In this document: piece by piece, positions 42,916-54,111 of the stretch | Layout: every line of letters starts with the position of its first letter | Numbering within the stretch: the stretch's first letter is position 1 | NCBI GenBank assembly: GCA_001972305.1 | Contig: BDDD01002051.1 | Span: 78,947-142,946, forward strand | Source of the DNA: Cephalotus follicularis | Taxonomy: Eukaryota; Streptophyta; Magnoliopsida; Oxalidales; Cephalotaceae | DNA length: 64,000 nt | Reading direction: 5' to 3' | Position numbers and translations under genes: made by a program | The notes under the pieces: model-generated | Seen by the model: only the letters and a program-made list of their open reading frames with translations | Databases searched by the model: none | What the model was told of the DNA's origin: nothing

Positions 42916-45690
42916 ACTCCACCAATCTCAAAAACTCATACCAGTTCCCAGTCCACTCCAACGCACAAGACCTCAACAAATCCTCTATGGTCTGGATGGT
43001 CCTCTCAGTTTGCCCATCTGTCTGTGGATGAAAAGCTGTACTGTAACTGAGCCTTGTACCCTAGGCTTTCTTGAACCCTTTCTAAAACCGTGAAGTGAAA
43101 TGAGGATCCCTATCCGAAACAATGGTTACCGGAGTCCCATAAATCTCACTATTTCCTGCTGAAACACCTCAGCCAAACGATCCACAGAAAAATCCTCTCG
43201 GATAGCCAAAAAGTGAGCCGATTTAGTCACTCGATCCACTACTACCCAGATAGCATCATTCCTTCTGAAAGTCCTTGGCAAACCCGTAACAAAGTCCATC
43301 GAAATTCTTTCCCATTTCCACACAGGAACCTCTAAGGGCTGTAACAAACCACTAGCACGCTGGTGTTCAATTTTTACCTGCTGACAGATCAAACACCTCT
43401 TAACATACTCTACTACATCCCTTTTCATTCCATTCCACCAGAAGTTCTTCTTCAAGTCTCTATACATTTTCGTAGAATCCGGATGTATAGAAAATGGAGA
43501 ACTGCGTGCCTCTGACAAAAATACATCTCTGATAGAAGTATCTGCCGGAACACACAACCGATTACCTAACCATATCACACCATGCTCATCCATACGAAAC
43601 TCTGCCTGCTTACCCTTTTCAACATTCTGGACTAAGGCCCAAAGCTCACCATCATCACTCTGAGCTGTCTCAAACTGAGATACCAGAGTAGGCTCAACAT
43701 TCATCGCAGCAACAAAACCTTCAGAATCCCGAACAAACAGATTCAAGTCCAACCTCTCCATATCGGCTATCAACTGCGGCTGAGTAAGCAAAGCCACTAT
43801 ACTCCCAGAAATCTTCCGACTAAGTGCATCAGCTATCATGTTTGCTTTACCAGGGTGGTACTGAATATTCAGATCATAGTCCTTCAGAAGCTCTAACCAC
43901 CTTCTCTGTCGCATGTTCAACTCTTTTTATGTAACGATGTACTTGAGACTCTTATGATTGGTAAAGACGTCACAAGTTTCTCCGTACAAGTAGTGCCTCC
44001 AGATCTTCAACGCAAACACCACTGCTGCTAACTCGAGATCATGTGTAGGATAGTTTACTTCATAAGGCTTCAACTGTCCCGAAGCATAAGCTATCACATG
44101 ACCGTGCTGCATTAAAACACACCCCAAACCATTCTTATAAGCATCATTGTAAATTTGGTATCCACCCGACCCAGATGGTAAACGAAGAATCGGTGCCAAC
44201 ACAAGACCATTCTTCAGTTTCCCGAAGCTTGCTTCTCACTCTTCATTCCATTCAAACTTAGCTCCCTTTCTCATAAGCTGAGTCAGTGGTAAGGCTTTAG
44301 AGGAAAAACCTTCCACAAACCTCATGTAGTATCCAGCCAAACCCAAAAAGCTCCTAACCTCCGTCACTGTGGTAGGTCTCGGCCATTTGGTAATAGCCTC
44401 AACTGTAGCAGGATCCACACAGATACCTTCAGCTGTAACCACATGACCCAAAAATGCCACATCTTCCAACCAGAATTCACATTTTTAAAACTTCGCGTAA
44501 AGCTGATTCTTCCTCAGAATACCCAGCACTATTCGAAGCTGTTCTTCATGTTCTTTCTTCGACTTGGAATACACAAGGATGTCATCTATGAATACAATCA
44601 CAAACTGATCCAAGAACTCATGAAACACTCAGTTCATCAAATCCATGAAAAATGCCGGTGCATTAGTAAGTCCGAACGGCATCACCAGAAACTCATAATG
44701 CCCAAACCGACTACGGAAAGCATTTTTAGGCACATCTTCATCCTTTATCCGAAGCTGATGATATCCCGTTCTGAAATATCTTAGAGAAATACCGAGCACA
44801 TTGGAGTTGATCAAACAAATCATCAATCCTTGGAAAAGTGTATTTATTCTGAACAGTAATACGATTCAACTCTCTGTAGTCTATGCATAGCCTCATAGAC
44901 CCATCTTTCTTCTTCACAAAAAACTGGAGCACCCCACGGTGAAACACTCAGCCGAATGAAACCCCGATCCAAAAGCTCTTGCAACTGTTCCTTCAGCTCC
45001 TGTAACTCAAGGGTGCCATCCTATATGGTAATTTAGATATAGGTGCCGCTCCAGGAATGAGCTCAATGGTAAACTCCACTTCCTGTTGCGGTGGCAAACC
45101 CGGTAACTCCTCCAGAAACACATCAGTAAACTCTCGAACCACAGGATAGTCTTCAAGGCGAGGCTCAACCTTAGAGACGTCCTTCACAATAGCTAAGAAA
45201 CCCTTAGCGCCCTTAGACACCAACTTCCAAGCCTTCAAAGCAGAAATATCCTTCACTTCTTTTCTCGGCTGTGAACCCTGATAAATAAAATCAGGCCTAT
45301 CCACATCCCCAACAAGAATCCTCTGAGAGTAACAATCAATCGCAGCCCAATGACGATCCAACCAATTTATACCCAGAATCACATCAAATTAATACACATC
45401 AATAGGCAGAAGATCCGCATCATGAATCAGATCATCAAAAACAAAAGGGCAAGCATAAAAACACTCAGATATCACAACAGATGTCCCCGTAAGGGTCGAA
45501 AGAACCAGAGTTGGATCAAGCATCTGTGAAGGCATTCCAAGATGCCGAACAAAGGACCTCGCTACAACCGAGTGGGTAGATCCAGTATCATATAAAACAT
45601 AAGCCCTACGATTAACAAAAAAAAAATAAAGCCTGAAACAGTACCTAGTGCATTGGCAGTCTGCTGTGTCATGATAGCAAAAACACAACC
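42916..45690 (-). pseudogene. pol: Element D pol: protease, RT, RNase H, integrase N-part
   Basis: Reading down the - strand, the protease at about 45690-45389 has an intact D-T-G site ('YDTGSTHSVVARSF') and 'ILGINWLDRHWAAIDC'. RT at about 45380-44240 has '[20 protein letters not shown]', '[11 protein letters not shown]', '[19 protein letters not shown]', the catalytic FIDD region near 44580 and '[11 protein letters not shown]'. RNase H is at about 44230-43920 ('[17 protein letters not shown]', 'TNHKSLKYI', where the usual D-H-K-S is N-H-K-S). Integrase follows at 43920-42916 with a zinc region ('SPFSIHPDSTKMYRD', 'CLICQQVK'), 'WVVVDRVTKSAHFLAIRED' and '[12 protein letters not shown]'. At least six stops or frameshifts, for example at 45389, about 44800, 44629 and 44236. 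Integrase is then cut by E. Confidence 0.85.
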
Positions 45691-45699
45691 TCCCACATT

Positions 45700-46800
45700 G
45701 CGCTGTACAGATTCTGCATTGTTTTCCCTCCTATCCTTCGCACGAGGATCAGGACAATCCTTCACAAAATGCCCCTTCTGACCACATACAAAACAAGCCC
45801 TGAAGGCCTTATAGCACACTCCCACTGGATGCTGTCTACCACAAGTATCACACTTGGAAATCTGAACATCCCCAGCTTCTTGTGTCTGCTTCTGATCATT
45901 ACCGGGCTGTCACTGTCCTTGGAAATCATTCCCCCTTCCTCCTTTTCCATTTATGTTCTTACCATGCTGTCCAAAACCTTGCCCCTAAGAATCTCACCTA
46001 TTTCTCTTCTTATCATTTTCCTACCGAGCTGCCTGGAATTCTAGCCTTTCCAGTTCTATATTCTTTGCTGCATTTGTGACTTCAGAAACATCAGCAAACC
46101 TGGTATTAATCAGCTTACCCCTAAGCTGATAGTGCAACTTCCACTTGAATTTCTCAGCCTGCTCCAGTGTTGTCCCTGCCGCGGACCCAGCAAAACCAGC
46201 AAGCCTAGTGAAACGGGTCAGAAACTCTGTGACCGATTCTCCATCCTTCTGTCTTGTATTTATGAACTCCCTGGCATAAGCCTCCTTATCAGCAGTGGGA
46301 AAATACTGTTGATAGAAGACTTCGTAAAACTCTGACGAAGTCAAAGCATCATTATAGTTACCACGCTTAGCCAATCCCAGAGTCTTCCACCACTTCTGAA
46401 CATAACCCTCAAGTTTGTAAGCAGCTAATCTAACCTTCAGCTCGTCACCACAACCAAACACATCGAAGATCTTGTCCATAAGCACAATCCAATGCTCAGC
46501 CTCCACAGGAGTCACGACTGAGCTGAAAGACTGTGGCCTCTATTTCTGGAACCGCTCAAGCCAAATATAAACAGGTGTGTCAGTCCTGTCCCCAGTTTCC
46601 CTTCCCAATTGAACATCAGCTGGAGCATCCTCCTCAGCAACTGGCTCCCTATGTCCTTGTTCCTGATTCTGCTGATCCATCATATGATGTACCTCCCGAG
46701 CGACTGCCTGATATACCAACTCTTCCATAGAAGGCTCATTTCTGACTTCTTGAGCCTCAGCTGGTGCAGTTCTCTGAGAAGCATTCCTTGTACGTACCAT
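45700..46800 (-). pseudogene. gag: Element D gag, broken
   Basis: Starts at ATG 46800 (- strand, 'MVRTRNASQRTAPAEAQEVR'). A stop near 46540 precedes the Gag core ('AEHWIVLMDKIFDVFGCGDE', 'EFYEVFYQQYFPTADKEAYA', 'GESVTEFLTRFTRLAGFAG') at 46515-46021. Further breaks follow, then the nucleocapsid with zinc knuckle CFVCGQKGHFVKDC at about 45795-45750. The lone ATG start is about 150 bp from the primer site, as expected for gag. It encodes the capsid protein that packages element RNA, here inactivated. Confidence 0.8.
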
Positions 46801-46954
46801 CTACGAAAACATACCGAAACAAGAAACATCACAAAGAAACATAAACTGAAACAGAAAACATAACAAACTGATCATAGCAGAAAAGCCTAACCTAGAGTCT
46901 ACCCAATCGCGCAGGTCAATCCTAGTTAGGTCTTCTAATCAAACAAACCTATTT

Positions 46955-46965
46955 CTTTGATACCA
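46955..46965 (-). other. Primer-binding site of D
   Basis: On - it reads TGGTATCAAAG five bases from the LTR end. It matches the initiator tRNA-Met site TGGTATCAGAG with one change. Confidence 0.75.
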
Positions 46966-48197
46966 CAATCTGTAACACCCCCGGATGGCGAGAGTCGTCA
47001 CAGGTCATAATAGAAATCCTAACATAACATAGCATAACTTAACTGAACATAAGCATAACTTTATTAGCTAAAAACGTGGCGGTCAAAACATAACATATTC
47101 TGCCAACAGATCAAAACTTAAAACTTATCATATTCGGAAAACTTAACATATTTCAAAAGTCAATTATTAGAAACGTAAACCATAAGTAACTTATTATTCA
47201 GGACCAACTCTAACAGAAAACATAACCAGATCCCACTCCTAAGGATCCTTGACATAAAGGTGGTCATCTCTCATTCACACTTTCCCTCACTGCTCCCGAT
47301 AACCTGCCGCATGGAAAACAAAAACGCGGCTGAGCAAACCTCAGTACGGATAAAGAATATAAAACAGTAACAATAATTTAAAAGTAGTAAGATTTCAATA
47401 AAACTCGTAACAAAAATCTTAAGCAGTAAATCAGTTAAACATTCATTTCTGAACTTCATAAACCCAATTTCATAACTTTCGAAACATGTACGGAACATTT
47501 CAAAAACATAAGTTCATAATTCATATTGAGCCACATAACATATCACATATCAGAAACATATATGGGAAGGGAGGCGCTAATTCCACATGCCCATTAGAAT
47601 TAAAGTGTACGACACTACACAAGTCAATTCTCATATCATATCATATCGTATCACATATTGCATAACTCCATACGTATGCCATATACTAGAATTGATGCAT
47701 ACGCCTCTATCATATATAGCGGATCCAAAAATCCACCTCATGGGATTTATTCATAACATGGTGAGACGTCGTAGACTAATCACACTGCTACGGAAGTGTC
47801 ATGTCCCCGGGCCAGATCTACGACATGCCTATGGTACGCCCCATAGGTGGGTACAAGTACTCAATATTTTGTCACTTCCAAAACATTGAATTATCAAAAT
47901 CAATTTAGAAACACATAAAATATGCTTTTTCAAAACATATTCAAAAAATGTTATCAAACGATATCATTTACATAACATGCATTTCATAATCGGAGTATCA
48001 ACTCTTTTATTTTCAACCATAAAAGAGAGGATCATAACATATAACATTTCGTATCATAGCAGAAGATTCAAGTCAGGAACATTAAATTCGTAAAATGTCA
48101 AAGCCAACATTATTTTCCAGGACATATCAAATTCATAAACGTAACCGAGTTCATAAAACCGAAGGAACATATCATAAAAGTAAAATTGATTTTCATT

Positions 48198-48416
48198 CGA
48201 TAAAACCAGATGGCCAAAGAGCAATAGAAATTCGTACCTTATGCGTTCACAAAAGTACTTACGAAAAGATTGTTAATTCAAACTCCCCTTTGAAGCACAA
48301 CAATCTAAAAGACACAAAATTATTCATATAAGAGTCTGAGAATCATTAGAGACATAAAATAGATTCATTACAATATTTAGGAGAGACCCAGATCGATTCG
48401 AAGAACAAACAGATCA
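48198..48416. other. ~220-bp segment present in only one D LTR
   Basis: The 5' LTR reads 'ttttcattcgataaaacc...agatcaaaacaaatg' where the 3' LTR reads 'ttttcattcaaaacaaatg'. Similar short sequences (TCGATAAAAC and TCAAAAC) border the segment, which suits a deletion in the 3' LTR between near-repeats. No repeat family is recognisable in it. Confidence 0.65.
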
Positions 48417-48464
48417 AAACAAATGAAAACAGGAATTTTCTGGACAAAACATCCGACTGTCATG

Positions 48465-48612
48465 GAGCTCCAGCCGACTGTTGGAAGCTTGGCAGTCGAC
48501 TAATAATCAGGGCCAGTCGACTACACAAACCAGACTGTAGTCAATTGACTGTGACAGAGGTCCAGCCGACTTTGCAAAGCAAGGCAGTTGACTGATTCAT
48601 ACAAACAGCCGA
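48465..48612. repeat. CAGTCGACTG-type array, D 5' LTR
   Basis: GTCGAC at 48495 and 48516 with the same CAGCCGACTG and CAGTTGACTG variants as the 3' LTR array. Both D copies keep the same two intact sites. Confidence 0.75.
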
Positions 48613-49813
48613 CTACACAAGGCTAGACAACCCACTGCCAATAAGAACAGCCAATTGTTCTGGATGATAGAACAGCAAAACTTAACATTTTCAATGCAGA
48701 AACTGTCCAAACATGTATAACATTATACCAGAGGCTTAAACACATATACACATGACATTGTATGGCATTTAGACGGTAGGGAAACATAGAATTTACATGA
48801 TCATATGACCAGTGGCGATATTCAAGGAAGAACAAAGTGAACTCTAATCACATGCATTCCTATTAGTTCAATTTTACTGTCAACATCCACTCTCAGTTTC
48901 TAAGACCATATTACAACCCCTTTCATGATGCTAACAGGCTTACTAACAGACTCAGGAACACAATGACAAAACATATAAAGATAGGAACCAAAACCAGCAG
49001 AACTTTAGCAGCCTATATGCCTATAAAACCAAATAACAATGTGGAACAAACCATCACAACAAGGATTACTAACCTGTAATGGTTTAAGAGACACTAAAAA
49101 CAACAAAAAAAACACCACAGAACAATGTCATTGGCTGTACACAGGAACAAAAGAGAAGAGAACAATTACACAGCTCAATCCCTACCACCGAAAGTATAAC
49201 CAAAAGAACAATAAAGAATTGAGATTACATAACAAACCTGACTTGTGATGAATGAAATAACACAAGAACACAACAATCCTAGCTTTCAATTTTGGCAGTG
49301 AGAAGGCAAAAGGAAACGGATGGCATATCACAGTGATAGTGTCAGTCTTAAAACGGGAAAGAAAAGAGAGAATTGTGGAAGAGATAAGGAAATATGGAGA
49401 CATAATCTGATTGATAAGGTAGAAGAGAGGATTTTCAGGAGATTGATAAGGAAAGAAGGAAGAAAACGTGTGAAAAGATAAAGAGGAAGAGAGAGTTACG
49501 AAAGAGGGAAAGAAAAGGAATTAGAATAATAAAAGCAATAAAATTGTTTTAATAGGGTTTTAAAATAATAAATAGAATTTGTAAGGAAGGATTTATATAA
49601 AAAGAAAAAGAGACATAAGCATAAACATAAACCCATCTAAGAAGCATTCTCATACCCACATATCCAAAACTCAGACTGGTATTAGTTAGCCCAAAACACA
49701 TAGGCCCAAAACGGGACAAACAGACTTTATAAGAAAACAATTTAAAAAGCCCAAACGCAAACAGATAAAAGTCCGTAAAACACATATACGAATAACCAGG
49801 GTATTACAGTTTC

Positions 49814-50108
49814 AGTTTGATTAGTTGTTCAATTAGGGTTCCTTCGAACTCATTGGGATAATTTGGACTTTGATTAGGGCATCCCATTGCTTGGGGATTA
49901 ATCAATTGTATAAAATTTAAAATTAATCGGCCATAAACACTAATGTCCGAATTGCTTGTTGTTTTCCGCTGCGCTTGAGCCCGTTGCCAACAAGTTGTAT
50001 CAGAACCATCTAATTGACTTCAATTAGACCGTAATTTGATGTTTAGTGGATTGGTGATTGCATATGTGCTTTGGCCAAATTTTTGTAGCCCTACATTTAG
50101 TGGAAGTT
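49814..50108 (+). repeat. B3 LTR tail, primer site and short leader
   Basis: The B3 LTR resumes after D ('agtttgattagttgttc') and ends TGCCAACA at 49992. TTGTATCAGAACC at 49995 is a decayed initiator tRNA-Met primer site. About 100 bp of leader follow before element C begins at 50109. No gene. Confidence 0.7.
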
Positions 50109-50407
50109 TGTAAGAGCCCTAAGTATTATAAAGTATTATTATTGGGCTTTGTAATTATTTTCCATCCTATTGGACTGGGCCAAGATATTACGAAGTATTT
50201 ATTTGGGCCATAATGGAATATAATTTATGACTTTGGGCTTAAGAGATTGTTTTCTTCTCTTTGGGCCAAATTGAACATGGTATGTGGCTTATTGGGCTTT
50301 ATTGTAGAAAGTATAATTTGGCCCAATTGGAGAGATTGACCCAAGCCTTGGCATGGCCCTGCACTAGTAAGAATTGTCTAAACAATTCTAGACTCTTCCA
50401 TTGTGGT

Positions 50408-50416
50408 TATAAAAGG
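50408..50416 (+). promoter_or_regulatory. Putative LTR TATA box, element C
   Basis: TATAAAAGG, identical in both LTRs (50408 and 57740), with a transcript-like AG-rich stretch downstream. Inferred core promoter. Confidence 0.6.
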
Positions 50417-51269
50417 ACAAAGGGACCCAGGAGACATGCATTTGACCATATCTTGCACAGTTTGATCTAGAGAAATCAGGATAATGAGAGAGTGGGAAGA
50501 AGAGGACAAGAGGGGTGCTATCCATGGGAGCCCCCATGTCCCCTGCACTCCAATTGTATGTACTCCATTCCCTGGGAGCAAGGAATTGTCCAAAGAAGGA
50601 GAAATTGGCAAAGCTAAAAGTGTATAACAGTCCTCAGCCAGGAAAGGAGTCCAGAAATATTAGGCGATCTCCATTTTCACCCGTTTCCCCCAGGTAGGTT
50701 GCTCCATGTCCGAGTGCCTACCAGCTTGTGTGTGTGTGTGCCTGATATGCGGGTTTTATTATTTGTTTGTTGCCTGGTCGGTTGTGCTTTATTTTTTGTG
50801 TAATTGTGTTATTCTTATTGATGTTCGTATTAGAGTTAAAAACCCTGGAATGCATGTGTATTCATCCCTGGCATTGCACCTGTGCACTAACAATATGCCA
50901 CGCAGATTGGAATCATTGGCCATGATGGAACCTGGGCTTTCTTGTCCATGGGTTCGGGCATGGCGACGCGGCAACCCCTTCACCGGTAGATGCCTGAGTT
51001 TCCTTCATCGCAAGCATGCGCCAAGCATGCGTCCAAAGCATGCCATATACTACCCCTGTACACTATGCTAGACCTGTGTTGAGCTCCACTGCCAACGCCA
51101 GTGGTGCCGGGAACCAGGTATGCGCCTGGACAGTGCCGGAGGATGTGAGGCATTGAGGAGATGTGATGCCTGAGCATCCATACCCGAGCTCCCCTACCAT
51201 GCCCAGGCAGCCAGGCCGAGCTCCCCTGCCATGCTGGAGGTGCCATTGTTGAACGCTAGGGGAACTAGG

Positions 51270-51470
51270 TGCCTGAGGTGTCGTGCCCAAGGTGATGACG
51301 CCAAAGGAGCGTTATGCCAGAGGAGACGGGATGCTGAGGTGATGACGCCTGGGGAGGCATGAGCTGAAGTGATGGCGTTTGGAGAGGCATCAGCCCGGGT
51401 TGAGGACGCCTGGGAAGCTATATGGCCGAGGTGGTGACGCCTGGGGAGCCACGCAATGGGATGCCATGCT
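51270..51470. repeat. GTGATGACGCCTGGGGAG minisatellite, C 5' LTR
   Basis: About five imperfect units of GAGGTGATGACGCCTGGGGA at 33-45 bp spacing. The same block recurs, further diverged, at about 58560-58745 in the 3' LTR. Confidence 0.7.
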
Positions 51471-52546
51471 GGAGATACCGACCCTGGCCTTGCTGGCCAT
51501 GCGTGCCCAGTAACTCTCCCCTACCATGCATCCATTGGAGGCGCCCTTCTTGGTATGAGCAGAGCGTGCATTTTATGTATGCATTGCTCCCTGACATCTA
51601 CACCAGCATATGCCCACGATGAAAGGCAATTGCCTATAAGCATGCATGCGTTCCCCGCATGGTGAATGTTTGAACAATGTTTGCATGCGCCATGCATGCT
51701 TTCGATGTGTATAGGGATCAGGAGAAGGCCCCATGCACCTTTTATGCCCTGGTAAGGTTTAAGGAATGAAATGTAAATGGTAAAGGAAGTATAGGAATTG
51801 TCCCAGGAAGGTGAGCCCAACTGGGGAGAATTCGACCGAGTAGGTGAACCCAAGTGGTGAACTCTGCGAGGCGGTGATCCTCGGGTGAATCAGCCTAATG
51901 GTGAACCTAAAGGTGAATTCTGCTCGACAGGTGAACCTGGAGGAGAATTCTGCGAGCAGGTGAGCCTAAAGTTGAACCTTACATTCTGACCAGACCATAG
52001 GATGACCCAGACCAGACTCCTCTGTAATGTGATTTATATGTATGGCTTGAGTAGAGTAGTCCGAGGATAAAGGATGATGGCTTTCATATGATGATTTTTG
52101 GTCTGCATTTATAGTAGGCATGCATTATGTTTTCTCCTCTGTTTTTATTGGTTGTTCCTCTCGTATGTGTTGTACATGTGGTAACCTACACAACCCCCAG
52201 GGTTGCTGACCCATTCCTTTGAATGGGCCAGGTAAAGGAACAGGTAGTGGTGGCACGACACAACATCATCAAGGATAAAGAGTGAAGTAAGTTCATCCTC
52301 CTCGGCAGTACGCTTTTATGATCAGACTTGTAAGATATAATTATGTATTTATTTGTATTACCTGCTGGTTGTAGTAGTGTATTTTATAAGAATTGAACTG
52401 GGGTATGTTTATCCACACATTAAATAATGGTTTATGTGTATGATATTAAGTTTTAAAATTTTTATGGTTTAATGATCGATGGAATGTACAAATTGCCACG
52501 TGTCGGGACATGGGGCCCATCCCACGGTTCGAGGCCTGGCAAGTTT

Positions 52547-52558
52547 TGGTATCAGAGC
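52547..52558 (+). other. Primer-binding site of C
   Basis: TGGTATCAGAGC, a perfect match to the plant initiator tRNA-Met site, five bases after the LTR end. Confidence 0.9.
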
Positions 52559-52658
52559 TGTACTATTCTGGATATGCCGGGATAGGACCCTTGGCTAGTG
52601 GAATTAAGATAAATGTGTGGATATTGACCCATGCTTTTATGTATATCAGAATGGAAGG

Positions 52659-54111
52659 ATGACGAAGTAGAAGCGTACGCGAAGAGAGATCCGGGTCATC
52701 GTCTAGGCGTAATCGTACAAATAGAGGTGCTGAAGAACAAGGAGAAGTCAATGCACCTTAGGAAGCAGAACCTGTTGTTGTTGCTAGAGAGGAAAGAAGA
52801 GTGTTTATGAGGAGAATGCGTGCTATGATAAGTCAAATGCATGCGTTTATGCAATGGAAGCCAGATGAAGATGAACAACCGCCTGCAGCTATACCGGTTG
52901 CACGTGCCATATAAGAACATGAACAAATATCAGCCGTTAGACCCGCCAGGAGGGTTGAAACTGCAAGAAGATCAGTTGACCAACCTTCACGATGAGAGAA
53001 CCCCTTGATCGGATTGTTGAAGTTAAATCCTCCAGCCTTCACAGAAGATCCTGATGCTATATCGGCTGAGAGATGGTTAATGCAAATGGATAAGATCTTT
53101 CGAGTCCTGGATTGCTCTGACTCCTAGAAGGTTGTGTTTGCAACGTACATGTTATAAGGCGAAGCGAAACACTAGTGGAAGATGATCGAACCCCAGTGGG
53201 AGATATCCAGAATGACATATTCTTGGGATGCTTTTAAAGCAGAATTTAATGAAAGATTCTATCTCGAGGTGGAGATTGATAAGAGAGAAGCTGAATTTCT
53301 AGGCCTAACACAGGGAGATATGACAGTGGCCCAATATGAGGCTAAGTTCATCGAGTTATCGCGGATAGCTCCATACATGGTAAACATTGAGTCAAGGAAG
53401 GCTAAGAAGTTTCTAGGAGGACTACGACTTGACATTTAGGAGAAGCTAGTGCCCCTAAATCTGCGATCCTTCTTTGAGCTCTCTAATAGAGCACGTGAAG
53501 TGGAAGCCTTGGCTCAACGGTTTCAGAATCTAGAAATTCAGACAGCCAATCGGAGACCTACCCCTTCTGCTGATCAGTCGGGAAGAAGTTCTGGAAGCAA
53601 CAATAAATCCCCCAAATCCAGATATTACAGTATTCCAAGGCAGGGAGAATCTACCCGCAGTGTTGGTAGCCCAACAGGACCTTAGAGGTTAGGAAGGCAA
53701 TCTCATGGTTCTCATCAAAGAAGACCAGGTCATGATTCACAACGAAGAAGACAGCAAAGGACGGCTACGCAAGGAGGTTCTTCTAAACCTGCCGAGGATG
53801 AATAGGAGTCTGTTGAACCCTATGTACATTGTGGACGTACCAACCATGTTTCTGATGATTGCTGGTGGAAGGATTGTCGATGTTGGAGTTGTTGAGCTCC
53901 AGAAAACATAGCCGCTCAATGTCCTCAAAACCAATCCAACACAGGAAACCAAGATGGGCAAGGTTCCAACCAATCACAAGGAAATTTCCAGCAAGGCCAC
54001 CCTAGCACCAGTTCACGTGGAGACCGTGGCAAACAGCCGATGGGATCTACACCTACGGTACAAGGAAGAGTATACGCTATGGATCAGCGAGCTGCAGCTA
54101 GATCACCTTAA
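52659..54111 (+). pseudogene. gag: Element C gag, broken
   Basis: A likely start at ATG 52659 is followed three codons later by TAG. Further stops lie near 52758, 52913, 52993 and 53125. The Gag core is still readable: 'AERWLMQMDKIFRVLDCSDS', 'YSWDAFKAEFNERFYLEVEI', 'VAQYEAKFIELSRIAPYM', 'KKFLGGLRLDI'. A Ser/Gln-rich linker and a damaged zinc knuckle near 53820-53870 follow ('VHCGRTNHVSDDCW', first Cys replaced by Tyr). It is of the same gypsy type as D and E gag. Confidence 0.8.

Larger units (their letters stand above)
28381..49808 (-). mobile_element. Element D: full-length Ty3/gypsy, split by E
   Basis: Two long LTRs (28381-30997 and 46971-49808), a primer-binding site at 46955-46965 and gag-pol on the - strand. 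The order is gag, protease, RT, RNase H, integrase, as in Ty3/gypsy. The end of integrase reads 'VLWRNHPELEATWEMKEH', a short chromodomain-like tail as in Tekay/Del-type chromoviruses. I infer that clade from the tail and the ~2.7-kb LTRs. A perfect GTTTC duplication flanks it. Element E (31706-42910) interrupts the integrase core. The reading frames also carry independent stops. Confidence 0.9.
46971..49808 (-). repeat. Element D 5' LTR
   Basis: 2.84 kb, closely matching 28381-30997 apart from point changes and one ~220-bp segment (about 48198-48416) absent from the other LTR. The GTCGAC-type array lies at 48465-48610. Confidence 0.85.
23280..49992 (+). mobile_element. B3: B-family copia LTR split by K and D
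   Basis: The LTR occupies 23280-24128, 26820-28380 and 49814-49992, about 2.6 kb once K and D are removed. It starts TGTTAGGTTAGCGGTGT and resembles the B1 3' LTR ('gggttggatctcgtgc', 'aacctgtttgaatagtcaat'). It rejoins cleanly after each insertion: 'aaaccctaggctgtgatgg' at 26854 matches 8874 in B1. It ends TGCCAACA at 49992, followed by a primer-binding site, so it is a 5' LTR. Whether it belongs to the same element as B2 is doubtful, because the LTR at 62074 is far more diverged from it than two LTRs of one insertion should be. Confidence 0.75.
50109..52541 (+). repeat. Element C 5' LTR
   Basis: 2.43 kb. A TATA box, TATAAAAGG, lies at 50408-50416 and is conserved at 57740-57748 in the other LTR. 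A (TG)n run lies at about 50727-50741. The GC-rich middle (50860-51560) carries spurious open frames on both strands. The 3' part has GGTGAACC(T/C)-type repeats at about 51800-51980. Confidence 0.85.
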
